Shown: piece after piece, positions 43,452 through 50,974 of the stretch
Numbering within the stretch: the first letter of the stretch is position 1
How the letters are laid out: every line of letters begins with the position of its first letter
Position numbers and translations under genes: made by a program
NCBI GenBank assembly: GCA_003635265.1
Contig: PYIZ01000033.1
Location: 165,846 to 229,845 of the forward strand
Direction: 5' to 3'
From: Candidatus Poribacteria bacterium
Lineage (GTDB): Bacteria > Poribacteria > WGA-4E > PCPOR2b
DNA: 64,000 nucleotides
The notes under the pieces: generated by a model
Told to the model about the DNA's origin: nothing
The model's database searches: none
The model's input: the letters and a program-made list of their open reading frames with translations, nothing else

Positions 43452-44624
43452 TTGTCCGTTGAAGTTCGTTTAGACCATATCGTAAAAGCCTTTGATACCA
43501 CAATCGCCGTGAATGATGTTAGCCTTGAAATTCGGGAAGGTGAACTGTTTTTTCTGCTCGGTCCCTCAGGCTGTGGAAAAACCACATGCCTCCGCATTTT
43601 GGCGGGATTCTACGAACCGGATAGCGGAAATTTGATGTTTGGCGATCGGGAGATGAGCAGAGTGCCACCCCATAAACGGAATACCGGGATGGTTTTCCAG
43701 AATTACGCGCTTTGGCCCCACATGACCGTCTTTGAGAATGTTGAATATGGTCTGTCGCTTCGCAAGATTGATAAGGACATCCGAAAAGAGAAAGTCCATG
43801 AAGTCTTGGACGTGGTGCAGATGCCGGAGTACGCCGACCGCCCTGTCAACAAGTTATCCGGCGGACAGCAGCAGCGGATAGCCTTGGCACGTGCCTTAGT
43901 CGTAGAACCGGATGTTTTGCTTCTTGATGAACCGTTAAGCAACCTTGACGCAAAGCTGCGGCTTGAAATGCGTCAGGAGATTAAGCGCATTCACGCACAA
44001 GCCGGTGCTACCGCCGTCTATGTCACACACGATCAGCAAGAGGCTATCCACCTCGCAGACCGGATGGCAATCATGAGAGAGGGTTCAATCATCCAAGTCG
44101 GCACTCCCCGTGAAATTTATAGGTTCCCGACCAATCCATTTGTGGCTAGTTTTATCGGCGAGACCAATTTCATCAACGGTAAAATTCAATCTCTATCCAA
44201 CGGCACGGCTGAGATTGAAACGGAAATCGGCATACTGCGTTCAACGACAATCTATCACGATTTCACAAACGGTGAAGCGGTGACTTGCTGCATCCGTCCA
44301 GAGTCGATCCACTTCGACGAGGCAGCTGCTGAAGGGGCATCAAACCGAGTGAGTGCCAAGGTCCTCAACGCGACGTATCTGGGACGTGTAGAGGAGTATC
44401 ACCTATCGCTTGCGGATGAAGTGACGGCGAAAGCGGTGCTTTACAATCCAAGAGCGCACGGTAAAAATGTCGGTGATACGCTTTCCATATCTGTCAGTGC
44501 AGAAGATGTCATTCCTTTACCGGTTGCTTTGAATCTCCCGACGAATCGGGATTCACGGAACGGAACCGATCTTATCGGGGCGGAGGAACCCCACAGTGAT
44601 GAGGAAGAGCGCGAGGAATTGTGA
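43452..44624 (+). CDS. ABC transporter ATPase, CUT1/MalK-UgpC or spermidine/iron type
   Basis: 390 residues. TTG start behind GGAGGAAG. Walker A GPSGCGKTT, Q-loop QNYALWPHM, signature LSGGQQQR, Walker B VLLLDEPLSNLD and the switch His in YVTHDQQEA are all present. The C-terminal 120 residues form the TOBE/OB regulatory domain seen in sugar, polyamine and ferric importers. No permease or binding protein is adjacent, so it may serve transporters encoded elsewhere. Its stop overlaps the next start by four bases. Confidence 0.92.
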   Translation: MSVEVRLDHIVKAFDTTIAVNDVSLEIREGELFFLLGPSGCGKTTCLRILAGFYEPDSGNLMFGDREMSRVPPHKRNTGMVFQNYALWPHMTVFENVEYGLSLRKIDKDIRKEKVHEVLDVVQMPEYADRPVNKLSGGQQQRIALARALVVEPDVLLLDEPLSNLDAKLRLEMRQEIKRIHAQAGATAVYVTHDQQEAIHLADRMAIMREGSIIQVGTPREIYRFPTNPFVASFIGETNFINGKIQSLSNGTAEIETEIGILRSTTIYHDFTNGEAVTCCIRPESIHFDEAAAEGASNRVSAKVLNATYLGRVEEYHLSLADEVTAKAVLYNPRAHGKNVGDTLSISVSAEDVIPLPVALNLPTNRDSRNGTDLIGAEEPHSDEEEREEL

Positions 44625-45313
44625 AGCTGCTGAACACCATGAAAGCCAAAATATCACTCCTCGCCGCAGCTGTCTTCCTCCTCCTGTTTTTCGCTGTTCC
44701 TCCCTTCCGCGATTGGCTCGTGAGCATTTTTGCGCTCTTTAAAGATCCACAGGCGATGCGGGAATATATTGCCGCTTACGGTCCCCTTGCTCCCGTAATT
44801 TCTGCGCTCCTCATGATACTCCAGAGTGTTGCTGCACCGTTACCCGCTTTCCTGATTACCTTTGCGAACGGGCTGCTGTTCGGCGTATGGTGGGGTGCTG
44901 CATTGTCGTGGAGTAGTGCGATGTTAGGTGCTGCTCTCTGTTTTTTTATCGCTCGATATTTTGGCCGCCCTGCCGTTGTCAAACTAACCAGCGAATCTGC
45001 CCTCGCCACTTCCGATCGATTTTTTGAACGCTATGGCAAACATGCGGTGCTGATCGCGCGCTTGGTCCCCATTATCTCATTTGATGTAATTAGCTATGGA
45101 TCAGGGTTGACCGGCATGGGTTTTCTTGGGTTTTGGCTCGCCACCGGAATTGGGCAACTACCCGCAACGATTTTATACTCCTATCTTGGGGATGAGGCAA
45201 CAGGTACAATCAAAATCCTTTTTTGGGTTTTTGGGATTGTCATTGCGATCTCCATTGTGACGGTCCTGATTAAGCGTCGAACACCCGGACTAGAGCGCAA
45301 TATTTCGGGCTGA
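44621..45313 (+). CDS. TVP38/TMEM64 (VTT domain) inner-membrane protein
   Basis: 230 residues, GTG start overlapping the ABC stop (GTGA). Five or six membrane helices. The VTT core is visible: a re-entrant FANGLLFGVWWGAALSWSSAMLGAALCFFIARYFGR segment (in parts) and IARLVPIISFDVISYGSGLTGMGFLGFWLATGIGQLPAT. The family includes DedA and eukaryotic lipid scramblases; bacterial TVP38 members are of unclear role, probably lipid handling. Coupled translation with an ABC ATPase is not a standard pairing. Confidence 0.88.
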   Translation: MKLLNTMKAKISLLAAAVFLLLFFAVPPFRDWLVSIFALFKDPQAMREYIAAYGPLAPVISALLMILQSVAAPLPAFLITFANGLLFGVWWGAALSWSSAMLGAALCFFIARYFGRPAVVKLTSESALATSDRFFERYGKHAVLIARLVPIISFDVISYGSGLTGMGFLGFWLATGIGQLPATILYSYLGDEATGTIKILFWVFGIVIAISIVTVLIKRRTPGLERNISG

Positions 45314-45379
45314 TTGCACTAGGGCTATTGTGCGATGGTGCTAGGTCGCTTCAGCCTTGTTGTATAGTTGGAGGAATGC

Positions 45380-46600
45380 ATGGAAATTCGAGGCGTCCGT
45401 GAATCAGAGATAGCGGAAATGATTGACTTACAATGCCAGGTTTTTCGACCAGATGGGCATGAGAGATACCGGCAATATGTCCGCACTGATCCAAGTTACC
45501 GATACGACCAATCTCGCGTCTTGTTGGTGAATGGAGAGATTGTTTCGACCCTCCGTGTCTGGGAGCGCGAAATGCGGATTGGTTCTGTCCCCGTTCCTAT
45601 GGGAGGGATTGGCGGTGTCGGTACACATCCCGAACATCAAGGTGCGGGTTACGCCACAGCGTTGATGAAGGATACGATTGACTACATGCGCACGGTTGGT
45701 TATGATGTTGGGGTACTCTTTGCGGCTATTCCATGCGCATTTTATCGGAAGTTGGGGTGGGCAAGTGTTCCCTTAGCGGGTTTTCGGGTAACCCGAAGGC
45801 GAACCATCGGTCTAGAACCAACAGAGTGGCACCTTGAGCCTTTCGACGAAGGACGAGATCTGGAGCTATCCATTGCGCTATACGATAAGCACAACGCTGA
45901 ACAGAGCGGATCTCTTGTGCGCGTGAGGTCCTATTGGGAGAGTGGTCCCGCACGACTACGGGAGATCATGCCCACAGTTGTCGCTCGACATGGGGACAGG
46001 TTTGGAGGCTACCTTAACTTTCAGGTTGGCGAAAAAAGTGTAAACATCCTTGAAGTTGCATATGACCGAACACAACCGAAAGCATTAACCGCGTTGGTGA
46101 GCTATCTGCTTGAGGTTTGTGAACGAGAAGAAGTAGAGGAACTCCACGGCGATATTCCACATCGACACCCGATGGTCGATCTGCTCATTGAAGGGACGGC
46201 AGGAGATACCTTCTTAGCAGGAAACTCCGCCATGATGTTATATGCTGCAAATCTTTTCTCTCTGTTCCAGCGACTTCTGCCTGAGCTACAAGCCCGATTC
46301 GATGCAGCGAATCAGAACTTCAAGCCTGTCTCAGTCTGCTTTGTTGTGAACGATCAAGAGGTGGGACTACGTTTGCTCAAAAATGGTACACTTCAGACCT
46401 TTGACTCGGCTGAAGAAGCGATTCGTCTGACGTTGCCGGGACATCTCTTCTGGCGGGCACTGCTCGGTGAATCAAGTTGGACCCAACTGGAACCAACCTT
46501 GCATCAACAAGGGATTGCGGTGGAGCCGGAGATCGCAGCCCTATTATCAATTTTGTTTCCACAACGGGAGGTCATTTTCTGGGGACCAGATCATTATTGA
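45380..46600 (+). CDS. Eis-like GNAT N-acetyltransferase with C-terminal SCP2-like domain
   Basis: 406 residues from the ATG behind GGAGG. The N-terminal GNAT domain has GGIGGVGTHPEHQGAGYATALM, which is the acetyl-CoA loop Q-x-x-G-x-A, and FYRKLGW at its end. A second degenerate GNAT-like part (about 160-290) and a sterol-carrier-like C-terminal domain (about 295-406) give the Eis architecture. Eis proteins acetylate amines on drugs or proteins. A single protein here, with no linked resistance gene. Confidence 0.82.
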   Translation: MEIRGVRESEIAEMIDLQCQVFRPDGHERYRQYVRTDPSYRYDQSRVLLVNGEIVSTLRVWEREMRIGSVPVPMGGIGGVGTHPEHQGAGYATALMKDTIDYMRTVGYDVGVLFAAIPCAFYRKLGWASVPLAGFRVTRRRTIGLEPTEWHLEPFDEGRDLELSIALYDKHNAEQSGSLVRVRSYWESGPARLREIMPTVVARHGDRFGGYLNFQVGEKSVNILEVAYDRTQPKALTALVSYLLEVCEREEVEELHGDIPHRHPMVDLLIEGTAGDTFLAGNSAMMLYAANLFSLFQRLLPELQARFDAANQNFKPVSVCFVVNDQEVGLRLLKNGTLQTFDSAEEAIRLTLPGHLFWRALLGESSWTQLEPTLHQQGIAVEPEIAALLSILFPQREVIFWGPDHY

Positions 46601-46631
46601 GCAAATGTGATACTATAAATAGGAGAAAAAC

Positions 46632-47423
46632 ATGAAGATCGGTGTAACACAAATTATCCTTGGGACGATGTCGCTAGACGACACACTTAATCTCTGTCAG
46701 GATGCGGGTTATGAGGCGGTGGAGTTGACGTTCCGAGATGGGAAAGATCTGAATGCGGACATGAGCACCTCCGAGATTGAAAGCGTAGGCGAGAGGTGCG
46801 AGAAAGCGGGTGTTGAAATCGGCAGCGTCATCGCTAGCTATGCAGATCGTGGAAATCTGCTGAGTCCGGACGCGGCGGAGCGGGAGAGCGGCGTCAGATC
46901 CCTCGTGCGCAACCTTGAAATCGCGGGCATTCTCGGTGTGAGCGGAATTCTGCTGCATCCCGGACAGCTTACCGTTTCCGACACCTATCAATCGGTTTGG
47001 GATAACCTGATCGCTATTCTGAAAGATGTCTCTCCAATCGCCGCAGAAAACAAAGCCGCGGTTGGACTCGAAAATGTCTGGAACAAATTTCTATTGAGTC
47101 CAAAAGAGATGCGCGACTTTGTTGATGAAGTTGGGAGCGAATGGGTAGGGGTCTACCTTGATACCGCCAATATGATGGCTTACGGCTACCCTGAACATTG
47201 GATTCGAGAACTAGGGTCTCGGATTTGCCGTGTGCACTTTAAGGATTTTGACCGGGGGGCGCATCAGTTTGTTAATCTGCTTGATGGCGATACCGATTGG
47301 CACACTGTGGTTCATGAACTCCGGGCAATTGGATACGATGGCCCTGTCATCCACGAAGTCGGTGGCGACCATGCCGCGCAGGTTGACCTCGCTGAACGGA
47401 TGCGGAAGATCGTTTCGATGTGA
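46632..47423 (+). CDS. sugar phosphate isomerase/epimerase-type TIM barrel
   Basis: 263 residues, start behind AGGAG. Metal ligands of the xylose-isomerase-like superfamily: VGLENVWN (Glu), YLDTANMM (Asp), RVHFKDFDR (His) and IHEVGGD (Glu). It would isomerise a ketose or epimerise a sugar. It is convergent with the aldo/keto reductase gene; the two meet at a palindromic repeat. Confidence 0.85.
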   Translation: MKIGVTQIILGTMSLDDTLNLCQDAGYEAVELTFRDGKDLNADMSTSEIESVGERCEKAGVEIGSVIASYADRGNLLSPDAAERESGVRSLVRNLEIAGILGVSGILLHPGQLTVSDTYQSVWDNLIAILKDVSPIAAENKAAVGLENVWNKFLLSPKEMRDFVDEVGSEWVGVYLDTANMMAYGYPEHWIRELGSRICRVHFKDFDRGAHQFVNLLDGDTDWHTVVHELRAIGYDGPVIHEVGGDHAAQVDLAERMRKIVSM

Positions 47424-47443
47424 TCCAATTCCGTTGAATGGGT

Positions 47444-47473
47444 TGTAAGGTTCAACGATCGTTGAACCCTACA
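47444..47473. repeat. palindrome forming the 3' end of the aldo/keto reductase gene
   Basis: GGTTCAACGA (47449-47458) is followed at once by its reverse complement TCGTTGAACC (47459-47468). Outside one mismatch, TGTA (47444-47447) pairs with TACA (47470-47473). Read on the minus strand it is TGTAGG plus palindrome, the same pattern as 29063-29085. The leftward reductase ends inside it: its last codons (Gly-Phe-Asn-Asp-Arg) and stop come from the repeat. Confidence 0.75.
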
Positions 47474-48360
47474 TTCGCAGGACGAACACCAAATGCTGCC
47501 TCAAAGTCACGCCAAATTTCGATTGGCACATCTGCGGTTGCCGCTTCGTATGCTTCCTCAACCTGCACTTTATTAGCGGGACCCACCATCACAATACCGT
47601 CTACAGGAGCAGCTAGGCAAAATTGCATCGCTAGATGCCGTATGTTTACGCCACGCTCGTGGCACCATTGCCACATCATATGTGCCTTCGGTTTGGCACC
47701 CGGATGGCGACGCTGCTCGGTTTCGATATCTGGCTCTACACCAGTTAGTGATCCCATGCCGAGAGGGCTGGCGAGAATAATGCCTACATCATAGTCACGA
47801 GCTAACGGCAGGGTTGTTTGGGCAACCGATTGGTCGAGCAGATTATAGTCAAGAAATGTGAGGACAACTTCAATATGGCCCGTCTCAATGGCAACCCGAT
47901 GAAACTCGTGCTGTCGGACGCCGAGGCCGATGTGTCGAACAAGCCCCTCCTCCTTCATTTTCAGTAATTCGTCCAACGCACAACCCGGACTCAAGGGATC
48001 CTCAATAGCGATTGGATCGTGGATCAGGACTGAATCCAAGTAATCAGTCTGGAGCTGCTTGAGGCTGTTTTCCACGCTCCGACGTGTCGTCTCACTGGAG
48101 TAGTCTTTATCTGGACCCGGAGGACTGACCTTGGCTTGCAGATAGATTTTCTCGCGCAGACCACCGGCAAGTGCTTTGCCCCAGCGTTCTTCTGCATGGC
48201 GTGGATAGGTATCCACATAGTCAATGCCTAACTCAATCGCATGATGGATAGCTTCAATCGTTTCAGCTTCGGATCCCTGCGCCAACCATGCAGCGCCCAA
48301 GGCGAGTGATTTTGGCCGCATCTCTGTGCGTCCCATCCGTCGAGTTTCTAGTTCTGCCAT
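47452..48360 (-). CDS. aldo/keto reductase
   Basis: 302 residues. TIM-barrel AKR: LALGAAWLAQG, the catalytic Asp and Tyr in YVDTYPRHAEERWG, Lys in IYLQAKVSPPG and His in DSVLIHDPIAIE; the NADPH end is VDGIVMVGPANKVQVEEAYEA. Oxidises or reduces sugar carbonyls with NADP(H). Its C-terminal residues are encoded by a palindromic repeat, so the original end may have been lost or replaced. A second AKR with a different active site lies at 49549-50496. Confidence 0.87.
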   Translation of the reverse strand: MAELETRRMGRTEMRPKSLALGAAWLAQGSEAETIEAIHHAIELGIDYVDTYPRHAEERWGKALAGGLREKIYLQAKVSPPGPDKDYSSETTRRSVENSLKQLQTDYLDSVLIHDPIAIEDPLSPGCALDELLKMKEEGLVRHIGLGVRQHEFHRVAIETGHIEVVLTFLDYNLLDQSVAQTTLPLARDYDVGIILASPLGMGSLTGVEPDIETEQRRHPGAKPKAHMMWQWCHERGVNIRHLAMQFCLAAPVDGIVMVGPANKVQVEEAYEAATADVPIEIWRDFEAAFGVRPANVGFNDR

Positions 48361-48411
48361 TATTCGCCCCTGATATATCTTAACCTAACTTGTCAGTTAT
48401 AAACCCCGCTC

Positions 48412-48435
48412 GGCTTGGATAGACATATCCAAGCC
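48412..48435. repeat. GGCTTGGATA palindrome, copy 1
   Basis: GGCTTGGATA (48412-48421) and TATCCAAGCC (48426-48435) flank GACA. The same arms occur at 53617-53642. It lies in the 142-base gap between two leftward genes. Confidence 0.8.
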
Positions 48436-48502
48436 ATGCACGTAGGTGTGTACCCTATAAATGGTAACTTGAGTTATCTCAATTCCGTCTAGTACTTTAG
48501 CG

Positions 48503-49501
48503 CTATCGCGGACCGGGTATTGTGATCTTCCCGTTGTCCCGGCGTTGGGATTCCAAGAAACCGATCATAATCTCCACAACCTTGTGCCCGTCTCTGCCCG
48601 ACGACGAGGATTCACCGCCTTCAGCGACGATACGCACCAATTCTTGGACGCCAGCGGGGATTCCCTCAACCTCCCACTGAGGTGCTGTTATGGGTTGAGA
48701 GGTGCCGTCCTTTTCGAGGCTCGCTTTTTCGTTGTCAATAAGGACATAGCCTTCTGTGCCGACAATCTCAAGGCGGAAGTTGGGAGCGGGCGTGTTCTTA
48801 GATCCACCGGCGTAGTATCCACGGACACCGTTTGCGAAATGGATATAACCGCTCGCCGCGGGTTCCGTTTTGGGTTCGTGTCCGCCATCTCCCTTATATT
48901 CCCAGTAATCTTCATATCCCGCTTCTAATTCGGCGATAACCCACTCCGGGTCAGAATCCGCGTAGTAGCAGATTGCATCGATGAGGTGGGTGCCGTTGCG
49001 AAACAGCATGGCACGTCCCCCGTTCAGTGTGCCGATGATATACTTCACCTCCCCGATCTCGCCGGCTGCAACAATCTCTTCTTTTGTATGCCGCCAGAGA
49101 GGTTGCCATCGTCGGGTGTGGTCGATTGATAGGATTGTGCCGTTGCGCTCAACCGCTTCGAGCATACGATCAGCATCTGCGAGATTGGTCGCCATCGGCT
49201 TTTCGCAGAAAATACCCTTCGCACCTGCGTTCGCAGCATTGACCACCAAATCGGCGTGCCGGTGATCAGAGGTCGCCACCGTAACAATGTCTAAGTTTTC
49301 CTTCGCCAACATCTCTTGGTGGTCCGTGTAGAGCGCGATATCCGACCAATGATCTTGCCACTGCTCCTTGAAGTCTGCGAGCGTGGTCTCCAATATATCA
49401 CACGCAGCGACCAATTCCGCATTGGGCAGTCCTACCAAACCAGAGGTATGCCTGACGCCGATGCCTCTACATCCAATTACACCAACTCGATATTTTGCCA
49501 T
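48503..49501 (-). CDS. Gfo/Idh/MocA family oxidoreductase (canonical EKP)
   Basis: 332 residues. VGVIGCRGIGVRH is the NAD loop, and the catalytic Lys is present in IFCEKPMATN. The following DADRMLEAVERNGTILSIDHTRRWQP is typical of the family, which oxidises inositols and sugars or reduces 3-ketosugars. It is in a leftward run with two AKR genes, which fits a sugar pathway. Contrast the 8106-9236 paralogue, which lacks the Lys. Confidence 0.9.
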   Translation of the reverse strand: MAKYRVGVIGCRGIGVRHTSGLVGLPNAELVAACDILETTLADFKEQWQDHWSDIALYTDHQEMLAKENLDIVTVATSDHRHADLVVNAANAGAKGIFCEKPMATNLADADRMLEAVERNGTILSIDHTRRWQPLWRHTKEEIVAAGEIGEVKYIIGTLNGGRAMLFRNGTHLIDAICYYADSDPEWVIAELEAGYEDYWEYKGDGGHEPKTEPAASGYIHFANGVRGYYAGGSKNTPAPNFRLEIVGTEGYVLIDNEKASLEKDGTSQPITAPQWEVEGIPAGVQELVRIVAEGGESSSSGRDGHKVVEIMIGFLESQRRDNGKITIPGPR

Positions 49502-49548
49502 AATAGCTTCTCCAATCTCCTTAGGTTTTACCTTCGTGAAGGTTCCGG

Positions 49549-50496
49549 TTATGTGGTTATATTATTCCCAAAACGCGCATCATATTCTTCCCAAACTTCA
49601 TTGGGCAGAGGCGTGCTTGCAGCTCGCACATTTGCCTCTAACTGGTCAAGGTTCAGCGAGCCGATGTTATTTCCATGAATCCGCTCCTCTCGCAGACAGA
49701 ATTGGATAGCCAACTGGAGCATATCTACTTCCTGTTCCAGACACCATCGCCACCTTTCCCTCGCGGGTTCAAAATCGGGGCTATTCTGCCACCGTGCTTT
49801 CGCTTCTTCCGTGTCAAGGTCAATTCCTGTGAGCAATCCACGCAGAATCGACCACCCATTCATCACGCCAACGTCCGCTTGGGTGGCGGCGGGTAGGATC
49901 GTCTCTGCAATGGTCTGACGGATGAGGTTGTAGTTGTTAAAAGTCAAGATGAAATCAACATCGCCGGTTGCGATTGCTTTTAGGTGGAAATCGTGCGGTC
50001 CCATACCGTATCCAGCAAAATTTGTCAGTCCACGGGCTTTACAACGGAGGATGCCTTCTAGTGTCCCACCCCTTTCAAGTGTAGGCTCAATTTCAACGGG
50101 GTCGTGGATAAGCACCCCATCGAAATAGCCGATGTCCAGTGCCTGCAACTGATCTTCAATATCCGCAACTGCACGTTCAGCAGAATAATTGGGTGTTCCG
50201 TCACCGTATCCGCCCCATTCCGCTCCGGAATGGCAACAGACTCGCCCAGTGATAATCACATCCTCGCGGGGAATCTCCTGCATAGCCAGCGCCAGTTTAC
50301 GCATTGAATCCCCGTAGCAGCGCGCACCGTCGAAGTGGTTGACACCAAGACTGATAGCATGTTTGATGAGAGCCACCGCATCTTCGTCGGAAACGAACCC
50401 AAACTGATTGCTGAACCCCAGCGTTCCAAATGGAACCACGGGGATACTCAATTCTGTTCGCCCTAAGCGTCGGCGTGGTATGGAGGAGAAAACCAT
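49549..50496 (-). CDS. aldo/keto reductase with missing catalytic Lys
   Basis: 315 residues; its ATG shares one base with the stop of the VOC gene (TAATG). The AKR barrel begins LGRTELSIPVVPFGTLGFS. Asp and Tyr (HFDGARCYGDS) and His (YFDGVLIHDPVEIE) of the tetrad are present, but the Lys position, usually in a T-K-x motif, reads VIITGRVCCH. The cofactor end IHGNNIGSLNLDQLE is altered from the usual I-P-G-x3-x-Q. Activity is therefore uncertain. Confidence 0.83.
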   Translation of the reverse strand: MVFSSIPRRRLGRTELSIPVVPFGTLGFSNQFGFVSDEDAVALIKHAISLGVNHFDGARCYGDSMRKLALAMQEIPREDVIITGRVCCHSGAEWGGYGDGTPNYSAERAVADIEDQLQALDIGYFDGVLIHDPVEIEPTLERGGTLEGILRCKARGLTNFAGYGMGPHDFHLKAIATGDVDFILTFNNYNLIRQTIAETILPAATQADVGVMNGWSILRGLLTGIDLDTEEAKARWQNSPDFEPARERWRWCLEQEVDMLQLAIQFCLREERIHGNNIGSLNLDQLEANVRAASTPLPNEVWEEYDARFGNNITT

Positions 50497-50876
50497 TATT
50501 TTCCTTTTTCTGCAGCCCGCTCAAACAGCTGCAAAAGCATATCATTCGGACCTTTGAAGAACGCTAGACGAATGCCACCGGCACCCGCGTCGAAAGGTTC
50601 TTTCTCGATAGGCACCCCCTTGTCCTTCAGGTCTTGGGCGCTCTCATCCACGCTGTCAACCCTGAAGGAAATATGGTGAAAACCTTCCTCTGCCTCCATC
50701 GATTTTTTCGGCATCAGTTCTAAGATCATCTCACCAGCTTTAAGAAAAACATAGTCTTCATCATCTTCGACGGGGAATCGTTCAATAACTTCCAATCCGA
50801 GTGTTTCGGTATAAAATTTAACAGAGCCTTCAACATCGTCGGTAACAAGGGCTATCTTGTGGATCTTATGAATCAT
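50496..50876 (-). CDS. VOC superfamily (glyoxalase / methylmalonyl-CoA epimerase-like)
   Basis: 126 residues, start behind AAAGGAG. Two beta-alpha-beta-beta-beta units: HKIALVTDDVEGSVKFYTETLGLEVI and HHISFRVDSVDESAQDLKDKG. Metal ligands are likely His6, a Glu in LELMP, His in FHHISF and Glu in LQLFE. The family includes glyoxalase I, dioxygenases and epimerases; residues do not decide between them. Coupled to the following AKR gene. Confidence 0.87.
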   Translation of the reverse strand: MIHKIHKIALVTDDVEGSVKFYTETLGLEVIERFPVEDDEDYVFLKAGEMILELMPKKSMEAEEGFHHISFRVDSVDESAQDLKDKGVPIEKEPFDAGAGGIRLAFFKGPNDMLLQLFERAAEKGK

Positions 50877-50974
50877 CCGAGGTCTCCTTTTATAAAAGGT
50901 GCTGATTTAATGCTTGTACAGCAGGTTTTAATTCAGGAAAAGCAAACAGATTACTCAATTTCATTGCTAAGGAG

